6,056 nucleotides of DNA from Maritimibacter sp. (GTDB lineage Bacteria; Pseudomonadota; Alphaproteobacteria; Rhodobacterales; Rhodobacteraceae). The notes under the pieces are model-generated. The model did not search any database, had not been told where the DNA came from, and was given only the letters and a program-made list of their open reading frames with translations. The position numbers were made by a program, and so were the translations under genes. The stretch is taken from NCBI GenBank assembly GCA_020441225.1, contig JAGRMP010000177.1, positions 1,228 through 7,283 of the forward strand, written 5' to 3'. Shown here piece by piece: positions 1 through 6,043 of the stretch; the first letter of the stretch is position 1, and each line of letters starts with the position of its first letter.

Positions 1-170
1 TCGCGCGGCCCGGTGAGCTTGAAGGTCGCAACCTCGCCCGGGGCGACGTCGAGCACGAACAGGACGAGCACGGCGAGGACAAGCAGGACCACGCCGGTCA
101 CCCGCGCCCGGATTCTGCCGGAACCTTCGAGCTTCTGCTGCTCGAGAGAGGCGGTTGTAATATCGGTCAT
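1..170 (-). CDS. Second ABC transporter permease, N-terminal part only (nucleoside-type importer)
   Basis: The first 56 codons of a gene that continues beyond the left edge. It starts with ATG at 170, one base after the TGA of the preceding permease (172-174), with a G-rich Shine-Dalgarno (AAGGGGGG) about 8 bases upstream, so the two are almost certainly co-translated. The visible protein has a polar, charged N-terminus (residues 1-23, MTDITTASLEQQKLEG...), one hydrophobic helix at about 24-41 (VTGVVLLVLAVLVLFVLD), then a short segment likely outside the membrane. The conserved permease core is not in the window. The call rests mainly on position: BMP-type importers usually encode binding protein, double ATPase and two different permeases in this order. 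The N-terminus before the core seems longer than in minimal family members, but this cannot be confirmed here. Confidence 0.8.
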   Translation of the reverse strand, partial: MTDITTASLEQQKLEGSGRIRARVTGVVLLVLAVLVLFVLDVAPGEVATFKLTGPR

Positions 171-171
171 G

Positions 172-1317
172 TCACTTGCCCCCCTTGGTCGACCTGGCAA
201 AGCCCCACGGGAAGATGGCCCGCACGAGCAGCGGCGCGGCGATGAAGACGATGATCAGCGCCTGGATGATCGCAATGAGGTCGATCGAGACCCCGGCGTC
301 CACCTGCATCTGCCGTCCGCCCGCTTCGAGCCCGCCGAAGAGGATGCCCGCAAACAGGATGCCCACGGGGTGCGACCGGCCCAGGAGCGCGAGCGCAATG
401 GCGTCGAAGCCGATGCCGGCGGAAAAGCCGGGGCTCGCCCGGCCGAGCACACCCTGCACCTGCGCCGCGCCCGCGAGCCCGGCGAGCGCGCCCGCAGTGG
501 CCATGGCGAGCACGATGATGAGGCCCGACTTCATCCCCGCATAGCGCGCCGCGTCGGGGTTGGCGCCCGAGGCGCGGAAGGCGAAGCCGATCTTCGAGCG
601 GAACAGGAGCCACCAGACGAAGGCCACGGCCAGCAGCATCAGGAACAACCCGGCATGGAGCCGCAGGTTGGGATCGATCCAGTCGAGCAGCTTCGGCAGT
701 TCGCCCGCGGGGGGCACCGATTTCGAGATCGGGTCGGACCGGCCCTCTTTCTGGATGTAGGGCTGGCGCAGCAGATAGACGAGGATCTGGAAGCTGGTGA
801 GGTTGAGCATGATCGTCGAGATCACCTCATGCGCACCCGTGGTCGCCTTGAGGATCCCGGCGATGGCGGCGTAGAGCGCGCCGATCACCGCGCCCGCCGT
901 CAGCGAGAGCAGCATCAGCACCGGAAACGGCAGGCCCGGGAAACTGAACGAGAAGATCGCCGCCGCCATGCCGCCCATCAGAAGCTGGCCTTCGGCGCCG
1001 ATGTTGAACAGACCGGCGCGGAAGCCGAGGCCCAGGCCGAGCCCCGCCAGCACCAGCGGGATTGCCGCCGTCAGCGTCTCCGAGACCGCGTTGAGCGAGC
1101 CGAAGGAGCCGACGCCGAGCGCGACGAAACTGCGCCCGATGGTGGCGATGTCGACCCCGGTCGCGAGCATGATGAGCGCGCCGAGCACCAGCGCCGCGAC
1201 CACCGCAAAAAGCGGCACGATCACCAGGTCCTCGAAATTTTCCCGGCTCTGGGTCGCGCGCACCAGGAGCTTGCGGCCGGCGTCGTCCAGCTCGCGTTTT
1301 GCAATCGTCGATGTCAT
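172..1317 (-). CDS. ABC transporter permease, BPD_transp_2 type (nucleoside-type importer)
   Basis: An inner-membrane channel subunit of 381 residues, expected to pair with the second permease. The N-terminus is charged (1-30), followed by repeated hydrophobic segments, for example about 31-53, 82-100, 112-127, 132-157, 220-239, 264-287 and 345-366. Family landmarks are AGLFNIGAEGQ (101-111), GAHEVISTIMLN (161-172), a cytoplasmic loop with GANPDAARYAGM (251-262) that probably contacts the ATPase, and GFDAIALALLGR (303-314). These match the branched-chain/ribose/nucleoside permease superfamily, in the subgroup next to BMP proteins. Its ATG at 1315-1317 overlaps the TGA of the ATPase gene by 4 bp (ATGA). 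A strong Shine-Dalgarno (GGGGAGG, 1325-1331) lies 7 bases upstream, so the start is well supported. Length is normal for the family. Confidence 0.93.
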   Translation of the reverse strand: MTSTIAKRELDDAGRKLLVRATQSRENFEDLVIVPLFAVVAALVLGALIMLATGVDIATIGRSFVALGVGSFGSLNAVSETLTAAIPLVLAGLGLGLGFRAGLFNIGAEGQLLMGGMAAAIFSFSFPGLPFPVLMLLSLTAGAVIGALYAAIAGILKATTGAHEVISTIMLNLTSFQILVYLLRQPYIQKEGRSDPISKSVPPAGELPKLLDWIDPNLRLHAGLFLMLLAVAFVWWLLFRSKIGFAFRASGANPDAARYAGMKSGLIIVLAMATAGALAGLAGAAQVQGVLGRASPGFSAGIGFDAIALALLGRSHPVGILFAGILFGGLEAGGRQMQVDAGVSIDLIAIIQALIIVFIAAPLLVRAIFPWGFARSTKGGK

Positions 1318-2843
1318 GCGGCTGCCTCCCCACCTGTCGCCCCGGCCATGGCAAGCCCGATCTGGTTGCGATCCGCCTTGCCGCCGGTGTTGTCGAATTC
1401 CGCCACGATCCGGCCGTCGAACATCACCAGGATGCGGTCGGAGAGCCCCGTGATCTCGTCCAGCTCGGACGAGACGATCAGCACCCCGTCGCCCTCGTCG
1501 CGGCTTTCGACGAGGCGTTTGTGGATATACTCGATGGAGCCCACATCCACACCGCGGGTGGGCTGGCTCGCCACCACCAGACGGGTCTGGCGTTCAAGCT
1601 CGCGCGCCACCACCATCTTCTGCTGGTTGCCGCCCGAGAGCGCGCCGCCCGGCAGGAACACGCTCGGCGTCCGCACGTCGAAATCGACGCAGAAGGCGGC
1701 CGCCGTTTCCTGCACCCGGGGCCAGTTGATCGAGCCCATCGGCGCGGCATAGGCCGGGTCGTAATAGGAATTGAGCGCCATGTTCTCGGCGATGGTGAAG
1801 GTATCGACCATCCCCATCCGGTGGCGGTCCTCCGGGATATGCGCCATGCCGCGGAAGTGGCGGTCGCGCACGCTGGCGGTGCTGATGTCTTCGCCCGCAA
1901 AGGTGAGCGTGCCCGCGGTCTGCCGCGCCAGCCCGGTGATGACCTCGACCAGTTCGGTCTGGCCATTGCCCTGGACCCCGGCGATGCCCACGATCTCGCC
2001 CGACCGCACGGTGAAGGACACGCTGTCGAGCACCTTTTCATCCGTTTCGTCGAGCAGGGTCACCCCCTGGAGCCGCAGCATTTCCTCGCCCGGCTCCGCA
2101 ACGGCCTTGTCGACGGTAAAACTCACCGGGCGGCCGACCATCATCTCGGCGAGCTTTTCCTCGTCGAGCTGTTTCGGATCGCCCTCGCCGGTAATCTCGC
2201 CCTGGCGCAGCACGCTGACCCGGTCGGAGATTGCCAGGATCTCGTGCAGCTTGTGGGTGATGAAGACGATCGCCTTGCCGGCGGCCTTGAGCGAATTGAC
2301 GATGCCGAAGAAATCCTCGACCTCCTGCGGCGTGAGCACCGCGGTCGGCTCGTCCAGGATCAGCACATCGGCCGCGCGGAACAGCACCTTGAGGATCTCG
2401 ACCCGCTGCTGGATGCCCACGGGCAGGTTCTCGATCAGCTCGTCGGCGGGCACGCGCAGCCCGTATTTCTCGTTGATCTCGTTGACCTGGGCGCGCGCCT
2501 TCTTGAGGTCGAGATAGCCGAGCTTGCCGGTGGGCTCGACGCCCAGCACCACGTTCTCGGCCACGGTAAAGACCGGCACGAGCATGAAATGCTGGTGCAC
2601 CATCCCGATGCCCGCTTCGATCCCGTCGCCGGGACCCTCGAACACCACCGGCTTGCCGTCGATCAGGATCTCGCCTTCGTCGGGGGAATAGAGCCCCGAG
2701 AGGATGTTCATCATCGTCGACTTGCCGGCGCCGTTCTCGCCGAGGAGCCCGAGCACCTCGCCGCCGCGGATCGTCAGGTTGACATTATTGTTGGCCACCA
2801 CCGGGCCGAAGCGCTTGGTGATCCCGCGCAGTTCGACATCCAT
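1314..2843 (-). CDS. Double-domain ABC transporter ATPase (nucleoside-type importer)
   Basis: A cytoplasmic energy subunit of 509 residues with two fused nucleotide-binding domains, of the ribose/nucleoside importer type. Domain 1 has a full Walker A (GENGAGKST, 35-43), a Q-loop glutamine (Q84), Walker B (LILDEPT, 161-167) and switch histidine (H197). Its signature is degenerate (PVGIQQR, 141-147). Domain 2 has a degenerate Walker A (GVQGNGQTE, 289-297; Q replaces the lysine), an intact signature (LSGGNQQK, 402-409), ASQPT where LDEPT would be (425-429), and VSSE at the switch position. One composite ATP site is therefore intact and the other probably inactive in hydrolysis; from memory, similar changes are common in relatives of B. 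subtilis NupO. The start at 2843 has a modest G-rich Shine-Dalgarno (GGGGA) 7 bases upstream. The gene follows the binding protein by 114 bp and overlaps the permease by 4 bp. Confidence 0.95.
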   Translation of the reverse strand: MDVELRGITKRFGPVVANNNVNLTIRGGEVLGLLGENGAGKSTMMNILSGLYSPDEGEILIDGKPVVFEGPGDGIEAGIGMVHQHFMLVPVFTVAENVVLGVEPTGKLGYLDLKKARAQVNEINEKYGLRVPADELIENLPVGIQQRVEILKVLFRAADVLILDEPTAVLTPQEVEDFFGIVNSLKAAGKAIVFITHKLHEILAISDRVSVLRQGEITGEGDPKQLDEEKLAEMMVGRPVSFTVDKAVAEPGEEMLRLQGVTLLDETDEKVLDSVSFTVRSGEIVGIAGVQGNGQTELVEVITGLARQTAGTLTFAGEDISTASVRDRHFRGMAHIPEDRHRMGMVDTFTIAENMALNSYYDPAYAAPMGSINWPRVQETAAAFCVDFDVRTPSVFLPGGALSGGNQQKMVVARELERQTRLVVASQPTRGVDVGSIEYIHKRLVESRDEGDGVLIVSSELDEITGLSDRILVMFDGRIVAEFDNTGGKADRNQIGLAMAGATGGEAAA

Positions 2844-2920
2844 GAGCTGTCCCCGGATTCTGGCACGCCCGAAACGCCCGCTAGGGTTTCAGAGGGGAAA
2901 GCGCGCCCGTCAAAATGGGT

Positions 2921-2947
2921 CCCGCCGCCGGAGCGCCCGGCGGCGGG
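2921..2947 (-). promoter_or_regulatory. Intercistronic GC stem-loop after the binding-protein gene
   Basis: A perfect inverted repeat: arms 2921-2930 (CCCGCCGCCG) and 2938-2947 (CGGCGGCGGG) around a 7-base loop. In the minus-strand mRNA it starts 10 bases after the stop codon of the binding protein. TTTT follows only after five other bases (ACCCATTTTG), so it is not a clean intrinsic terminator. Similar stem-loops between binding-protein and membrane-component genes (for example malE-malF) protect the upstream mRNA from 3' exonucleases or partly terminate transcription. I infer that role here; the structure itself is directly visible. Confidence 0.75.
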
Positions 2948-2957
2948 AAAGATCGGA

Positions 2958-3974
2958 TCACATCCCGAAGGTGATCGAGCCGTCGATGATGCCGGCCTTG
3001 ATCGTTTCGATCTCGGCCTTGAGTTCGGCCGGAACGGCGTCTTCGAAGCTGTGGAACGGCGCGAGGCTCACACCGTCATTGGCGAGGGTGCCGACGACCA
3101 CGCCGCCTTCGAACTCGTCATTCATGACCTGTTCGATGACCTGCTGCACGGTCGAATCCATCCGCTTGAGCACCGAGGTCAGGTAGACATGGGCTTTTTC
3201 GCTGTCGGTGAGCGCCTGGTCCGCATCGACGCCGATGATCTTGAGCGCATCGACGCCCAGCTCGTCGGCGAGCGCGGCCGAGCCGAGGCCCACGGGGCCG
3301 GCCACCGGCATCACGATGTCGGCGCCTTCGTCGTAGAGGTTCTGGGCAAAGGCGCGGCCGTCGTCCAGCGAGTCGAAGTTGCCGGTGAACAGGCCTTCCT
3401 TCGATTCCGGGTTCCAGCCGAGCACGGTCACTTCGGTGCCCTTCTGTTCGTTGTAGTAGTTGGCGCCGTGGACGAAGCCGTCCATGAACACGGTCACCGG
3501 CGGGATGTTGATGCCGCCGAAGGTGCCGAGCACGCCGGTTTCGGTCATGCCGGCCGCGAGGTAGCCGGCGAGGAAGGCGGCCTGTTCGGTGGCGAAGACC
3601 TGGCCTTCGACATTCGGGATGGTCGGGTCATAGGCGAAGTCGACGATCGAGAATTTCTGGTCGGGGTTCGCATTCGCGGCGTTGGCTGTCGCATCGCCCA
3701 TCAGGAAGCCGACGGTGATGATCACGTCGCACTCACCGCCGAGCAGCGAGTTGAGGTTGGCCTCGTAGTCCGACTCGGCCTGAGATTCGAGGAACCGGCC
3801 ATCGATCCCGTGCGCTGCCATCGCGTCTTCGACACCCTTCCACGCGGTCTGGTTGAACCCGGCGTCGTCGATGCCGCCGGTGTCGGTCACCTGGCAAGCG
3901 GTGAAAGCCGAGGCGGCCGTCACCGAGCCCGCGACCATCGCGGCAGCAAGGCCGATCTTGGAAAGAAACGTCAT
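2958..3974 (-). CDS. BMP/PnrA-family substrate-binding protein (periplasmic, likely nucleoside)
   Basis: The periplasmic binding subunit of the importer, 338 residues. A signal peptide is clear: MTFLSK, a hydrophobic run (7-19), and a likely signal-peptidase I site at ASA|F (21-24). C27 has no proper lipobox, so this is probably a soluble protein rather than a lipoprotein like PnrA of Treponema. Family motifs are QVTDTGGIDDAGFNQTAWKG (28-47), EANLNSLL (71-78), GVDADQ (248-253) and TSVLKR (266-271); the first and last two line the ligand cleft in BMP/PnrA structures. An ATG four codons upstream (3986) is in frame, but GGAGG (3980-3984) lies inside those codons and sits 5 bases before the ATG at 3974, which is therefore the better start. 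It is the first gene of the operon. Purine nucleosides are the best guess; other BMP ligands are not excluded. Confidence 0.95.
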   Translation of the reverse strand: MTFLSKIGLAAAMVAGSVTAASAFTACQVTDTGGIDDAGFNQTAWKGVEDAMAAHGIDGRFLESQAESDYEANLNSLLGGECDVIITVGFLMGDATANAANANPDQKFSIVDFAYDPTIPNVEGQVFATEQAAFLAGYLAAGMTETGVLGTFGGINIPPVTVFMDGFVHGANYYNEQKGTEVTVLGWNPESKEGLFTGNFDSLDDGRAFAQNLYDEGADIVMPVAGPVGLGSAALADELGVDALKIIGVDADQALTDSEKAHVYLTSVLKRMDSTVQQVIEQVMNDEFEGGVVVGTLANDGVSLAPFHSFEDAVPAELKAEIETIKAGIIDGSITFGM

Positions 3975-3979
3975 GTGAA

Positions 3980-3984
3980 CCTCC
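3980..3984 (-). promoter_or_regulatory. Shine-Dalgarno that fixes the binding-protein start
   Basis: GGAGG on the minus strand, 5 bases from the ATG at 3974. It would lie within the coding sequence if translation began at the in-frame ATG at 3986, which has no comparable site. It therefore decides for the shorter protein. Confidence 0.85.
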
Positions 3985-3992
3985 ATGTCACA

Positions 3993-4014
3993 CCGCGCCG
4001 ATGAGAACGCGCGG
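3993..4014 (-). promoter_or_regulatory. Small hairpin in the binding-protein mRNA leader
   Basis: A 6-bp all-GC stem (CCGCGC, 3993-3998, with GCGCGG, 4009-4014) around a 10-base loop, ending 8 bases upstream of the GGAGG in the mRNA. It could help stabilise the 5' end or affect ribosome access. In GC-rich DNA a stem this short can arise by chance. Confidence 0.3.
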
Positions 4015-4046
4015 CTTTCTGGTATAGACCCGCAATAGGATAGAGC

Positions 4047-4063
4047 CGCGTCCGTCGGACGCG
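4047..4063. promoter_or_regulatory. 17-bp palindrome, candidate operator upstream of the importer operon
   Basis: CGCGTCCGTCGGACGCG: 8-bp perfect arms (4047-4054 and 4056-4063) around one central base. The one-base centre makes it a better dimeric-protein DNA site than an RNA hairpin. It lies 73-89 bases upstream of the binding-protein start and immediately upstream of the -10-like hexamers at 4037-4042 and 4021-4026, where a repressor or activator would act. The regulator is unknown, and no regulator gene lies in the window. Confidence 0.5.
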
Positions 4064-4140
4064 ATTCCCCCTGCGGCCATGCCGGAGCTTAGCATGGGGT
4101 TTTCGGAAGGTGTTGGCGGAAATCGACATTCCCCGACTTT

Positions 4141-4170
4141 TTGACCCAACGTTCAAAAAATCAGCACAAT
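4141..4170 (+). promoter_or_regulatory. Candidate sigma70-type promoter for the thioesterase gene
   Basis: TTGACC (4141-4146; five of six match TTGACA) and CACAAT (4165-4170; four of six match TATAAT) with an 18-bp spacer, in the only A/T-rich patch of the intergenic region. Transcription would begin near 4177 and give a leader of about 110 bases that contains the 11-bp repeats. It is plausible but unproven, and alphaproteobacterial promoters often diverge from this consensus. Confidence 0.4.
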
Positions 4171-4204
4171 AGAAGCGCTTGTGACCCCCGGTTGCGCTCC
4201 GCCA

Positions 4205-4248
4205 CGGTGCGAACGCCGTGCGATGACCGTGCGAACACCGTGCGATCG
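4205..4248. repeat. Four tandem 11-bp repeats (CCGTGCGA plus three variable bases)
   Basis: Four contiguous units start at 4205, 4216, 4227 and 4238: CGGTGCGAACG, CCGTGCGATGA, CCGTGCGAACA and CCGTGCGATCG. The GTGCGA core is invariant, only the first unit differs within the 8-bp CCGTGCGA, and the last three bases vary. On the minus strand the core reads TCGCACGG. An 11-bp period is about one helical turn, so repeated sites would face the same side of the DNA. The array lies 40 bp before the thioesterase ATG and downstream of its candidate promoter. The lack of real spacers excludes a CRISPR. It may be a cooperative binding site or a neutral minisatellite. Confidence 0.75.
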
Positions 4249-4287
4249 GGCTTGCCGGGAGCCCTGCCGCGCGTGCATCCTGTCGCC

Positions 4288-4698
4288 ATGACCGACGCCA
4301 ATGCCGAAGCCGACCGCTGGCTTGCCGAGAATTTTCCCGACTGGGTGCGCGCGCTCGAACCCCGGGTCGAGGCGATGGCCTGTACCGGGGTGATCCTGTC
4401 GATGCCGGTCACGGCGGCGATCCTGCGCCCGGGCGGCCAGGTCGCGGGACAGGCGCTGGCGAGCTTCGCCGAGACCGCCATGGTGATTGCCTGCGCGCGG
4501 CATTTCCGCGAATTTCGCCCGGTCGAAACCCTTACCCTGGACCTGCAATTCCTCCAGCCCGCCGAGGGCACCCGGATCACCTGCATGGCGGCGCTGGTCC
4601 GGCCGGGCAAGACGCATATCTTTACCCGCGCGGTGCTCACCGCCGATCCCTCCGGCAAGGACGTCGCCGCCGCGACGGCGACCTTCGCCGTGGTTTGA
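4288..4698 (+). CDS. PaaI-type hot-dog-fold thioesterase
   Basis: A small protein of 136 residues, probably cytoplasmic, expected to hydrolyse acyl-CoA-type thioesters. The hot-dog helix region reads RPGGQVAGQALASFAETAM (47-65), matching the RPGG...GxxxxxxAD/E pattern of PaaI-like proteins. E62 is the likely catalytic acid, and R47-P48 stand where other members have a histidine. The strands after it (TLTLDLQFLQPA, 81-92, and the rest to the C-terminus) fit the fold. Length is normal. The ATG at 4288 has no clear Shine-Dalgarno. In-frame GTG at 4273 and TTG at 4252 are possible but would add only low-complexity residues. It stands alone, divergent from the importer and convergent with the L,D-transpeptidase. 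Its substrate cannot be inferred. Confidence 0.82.
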   Translation: MTDANAEADRWLAENFPDWVRALEPRVEAMACTGVILSMPVTAAILRPGGQVAGQALASFAETAMVIACARHFREFRPVETLTLDLQFLQPAEGTRITCMAALVRPGKTHIFTRAVLTADPSGKDVAAATATFAVV

Positions 4699-4753
4699 CG
4701 GCCCTTGGCCTCACCGGTGGAGTTCCGTGAAACCGATACCCCCGAAAAGGTGA

Positions 4754-4779
4754 AGGCGGCCCCGCGAACGGGACCGCCT
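4754..4779. terminator. Stem-loop between convergent genes, probable terminator
   Basis: AGGCGGCCCCG (4754-4764) pairs with CGGGACCGCCT (4769-4779) in an 11-position stem with one C-A mismatch (4760/4773) and a CGAA loop. It lies between the stops of the thioesterase (4698) and the L,D-transpeptidase (4810). On the minus strand the stem is followed by TTCACCTTTTC, a weak T-rich tail; on the plus strand no T-tract follows. It may act in both directions, more convincingly for the minus strand. Confidence 0.6.
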
Positions 4780-4809
4780 CCGAGGTACGACCGGCTTGGA
4801 GAGGGCCGG

Positions 4810-5271
4810 CTATTCCTGAATGACGATGTAGGTGTCTTCCTTGCCCGTCGCGAAGACGGTCTGGTAGAGTTCCTCGGCATTGCCGACTTCGAGACGGATG
4901 CACCCGTGCGAGGCGCGGCTGCCCAGCGCGTAGGTGTCGAAGGTCGCGTGGATCGCGTAGCCCTGATGAAAGAAGATCGCCCAGGGCATCGGCGCGCCGC
5001 CGTATTGCCGCGAGCGGTGATTCGGGCTGAACCAGGTCGGCTGATAGGTGCCCACGGGCGTGTCGTAGCCCCAGGCCCCGGTGGAGACCGGCCAGTTGAA
5101 CAGCCGCCGGCTGCCCTGCATCACGGTCATTTCCTGGTCTGATTTGTCGATCCGGATCACGATCTGGTCGGATCGGCCGGACGTCGACAGCCGTTCGGTC
5201 GCTTGCGCCCCTGTCGCAAGCACCGCCACGCCCGCAAGGGCGGGCGCAATGGCCTTCATAACAATGTTCAT
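4810..5271 (-). CDS. Small exported L,D-transpeptidase (YkuD domain)
   Basis: A periplasmic peptidoglycan-modifying enzyme of 153 residues. YkuD enzymes act through a catalytic cysteine, making 3-3 peptide cross-links or attaching proteins to the wall. A signal peptide spans about 1-24 with a likely cut at AQA|T. The domain starts at about 35 (DQIVIRIDKSDQEMTV). TPVGTY (71-76), H108 and the motif GSRASHGCIRL (117-127) follow, with C124 as nucleophile and H122 beside it. All key residues are present. There is no LysM or other wall-binding domain, so this is a minimal single-domain form. The start is either M1 (5271) or M5 (5259); neither has a visible Shine-Dalgarno, and either leaves a working signal peptide. 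It lies 88 bp downstream of lolD on the same strand. Cross-linking, lipoprotein anchoring or another role cannot be told apart. Confidence 0.92.
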   Translation of the reverse strand: MNIVMKAIAPALAGVAVLATGAQATERLSTSGRSDQIVIRIDKSDQEMTVMQGSRRLFNWPVSTGAWGYDTPVGTYQPTWFSPNHRSRQYGGAPMPWAIFFHQGYAIHATFDTYALGSRASHGCIRLEVGNAEELYQTVFATGKEDTYIVIQE

Positions 5272-5275
5272 TTTG

Positions 5276-5299
5276 GCAGACTTTTTTGTTGCAGACTTT
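5276..5299. repeat. Pair of 9-bp direct repeats before the L,D-transpeptidase start
   Basis: GCAGACTTT occurs at 5276-5284 and 5291-5299 (AAAGTCTGC on the coding strand), 15 bp apart. The nearer copy ends 4 bases before the ATG at 5271, where a Shine-Dalgarno would be expected and none is seen. The repeats could be a regulator site or an RNA element affecting translation. A pair of 9-mers is modest evidence. Confidence 0.5.
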
Positions 5300-5316
5300 G
5301 GTTACCCCGAGTCGCA

Positions 5317-5344
5317 AGGGTACAGTCCAATTTTCAAAAATCAA
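5317..5344 (-). promoter_or_regulatory. Candidate promoter for the L,D-transpeptidase
   Basis: On the minus strand TTGATT (5339-5344) and TACCCT (5317-5322) lie 16 bp apart in the AT-rich gap after lolD. The -35 match is fair and the -10 match poor. A start near 5310 would give a leader of about 40 bases. The base composition shift and 88-bp gap favour a separate promoter; the exact hexamers are uncertain. Confidence 0.3.
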
Positions 5345-5359
5345 CTAATAAGGCGAATT

Positions 5360-6043
5360 TTAGGCATTGGAAACAATACCGTTGTCCAGGTGCAATATGC
5401 GATCCATGCGCCCCGCAAGCTCGAGATTATGGGTCGCGATCAGGGCCGAAAGCCCGGTCTCGCGCACCAGCTCCATGAGGGTTTCGAAGACCGTGTCCGA
5501 GGTCGCCGGGTCGAGATTGCCGGTGGGCTCGTCGGCGAGCAGCAGTGCGGGCGCGTTGGCGAGCGCGCGACAGAAGGCCACCCGCTGCTGTTCCCCGCCC
5601 GACAGCGCCGCCGGGCGGTGCGTAGCCCGGGCGCCGATGCCGACCCGGTCGAGCAGCATTTTCGCCCGCTCCCGCGCCGCCCCCTGCCCGGCACCGTTCG
5701 CGAGCTGCGGCAGGACCACGTTTTCAAGCGCGGTGAACTCGGGCAGCAGGTGGTGAAACTGGTAGACGAAGCCGACCTTTTCGCGCCGCACCCCGGTCCG
5801 CGCCCGGTCGGACGCGCGGGTCATGTCCGTGCCCGCGATCGCCACCGTGCCGCGATCGGGCGTGTCGAGCAGGCCGGCGATGTGCAGGAGCGTCGACTTC
5901 CCCGCCCCCGACGGCGCGACCAGGGCGACGACCTCGCGCGGCGCGAGGTCGAGCGAGCAGCCCGAGAGCACCCGCACTTCGCCGGGGCGGCCGCGGTTGT
6001 ACACCTTTTCCACGCCGTCGAGCGCCAGCACCGGATCATTCAT
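5360..6043 (-). CDS. lolD: Lipoprotein-releasing system ATP-binding protein LolD
   Basis: The ATPase of the LolCDE complex, which extracts outer-membrane lipoproteins from the inner membrane and hands them to LolA. At 227 residues it has normal length. Walker A is APSGAGKST (43-51), with alanine in place of the usual first glycine. The Q-loop lies in [15 protein letters not shown] (95-109), a sequence typical of LolD that separates it from MacB and FtsE. The signature is LSGGEQQR (148-155), Walker [13 protein letters not shown] (167-178), and the switch histidine is H205. The ATG at 6043 overlaps the end of the upstream permease gene by 8 bp, with GAGG (6053-6056) 9 bases upstream as a possible Shine-Dalgarno. 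This supports a lolC-lolD operon. The stop is TAA at 5360-5362 with no hairpin after it. Confidence 0.95.
   Translation of the reverse strand: MNDPVLALDGVEKVYNRGRPGEVRVLSGCSLDLAPREVVALVAPSGAGKSTLLHIAGLLDTPDRGTVAIAGTDMTRASDRARTGVRREKVGFVYQFHHLLPEFTALENVVLPQLANGAGQGAARERAKMLLDRVGIGARATHRPAALSGGEQQRVAFCRALANAPALLLADEPTGNLDPATSDTVFETLMELVRETGLSALIATHNLELAGRMDRILHLDNGIVSNA

Larger units (their letters stand above)
3975..4287. other. Divergent intergenic region between the importer operon and the thioesterase
   Basis: A stretch of 313 bp without a convincing gene. From the importer side outward it contains the Shine-Dalgarno, a small leader hairpin (3993-4014), weak -10-like hexamers on the minus strand (TATACC at 4021-4026, TATCCT at 4037-4042) without good -35 partners, a 17-bp palindrome (4047-4063), an A/T-rich patch around 4138-4171 with a plus-strand promoter candidate, and four 11-bp repeats (4205-4248). 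It must hold control elements for both directions. I could not place the importer promoter with confidence. Confidence 0.75.

Noticed and set aside
13..1752. Plus-strand open frame of 579 codons antisense to the permease and ATPase genes
   Set aside because: Very polar, Arg/Glu/His-rich translation with no recognisable fold, opposite a permease with clear family motifs. Shadow frame.
1299..4004. Plus-strand open frame of about 900 codons antisense to the binding-protein and ATPase genes
   Set aside because: It mirrors two well-supported genes, is rich in His, Asp, Glu and Arg as expected from complementary GC-rich codons, and shows no domain motif. Long antisense frames are common at this GC content.
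3975..4140. Purine riboswitch in the importer leader
   Set aside because: I could not see the three-helix junction core of a purine aptamer; only a small 6-bp hairpin and a palindrome with a one-base centre are present.
3971..4156. Minus-strand 61-codon frame as a leader peptide of the importer operon
   Set aside because: Basic, low-information sequence without a family match or clear ribosome-binding site, spanning the putative control elements. It also overlaps the binding-protein start in another frame.
4205..4248. Tandem repeats as a short CRISPR array
   Set aside because: The units are 11 bp and contiguous with only three variable bases, so there are no repeat-length units or unique spacers, and no cas genes are present.
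4141..4287. Longer thioesterase form starting at TTG 4141
   Set aside because: The extra 49 residues are Arg-rich and partly encoded by the 11-bp repeats, and the TTG is part of a better-fitting -35 element. The fold begins after the ATG at 4288.
4705..5142. Plus-strand 145-codon frame opposite the L,D-transpeptidase
   Set aside because: The opposite strand encodes the complete YkuD catalytic motif and a signal peptide; this frame has no comparable support.
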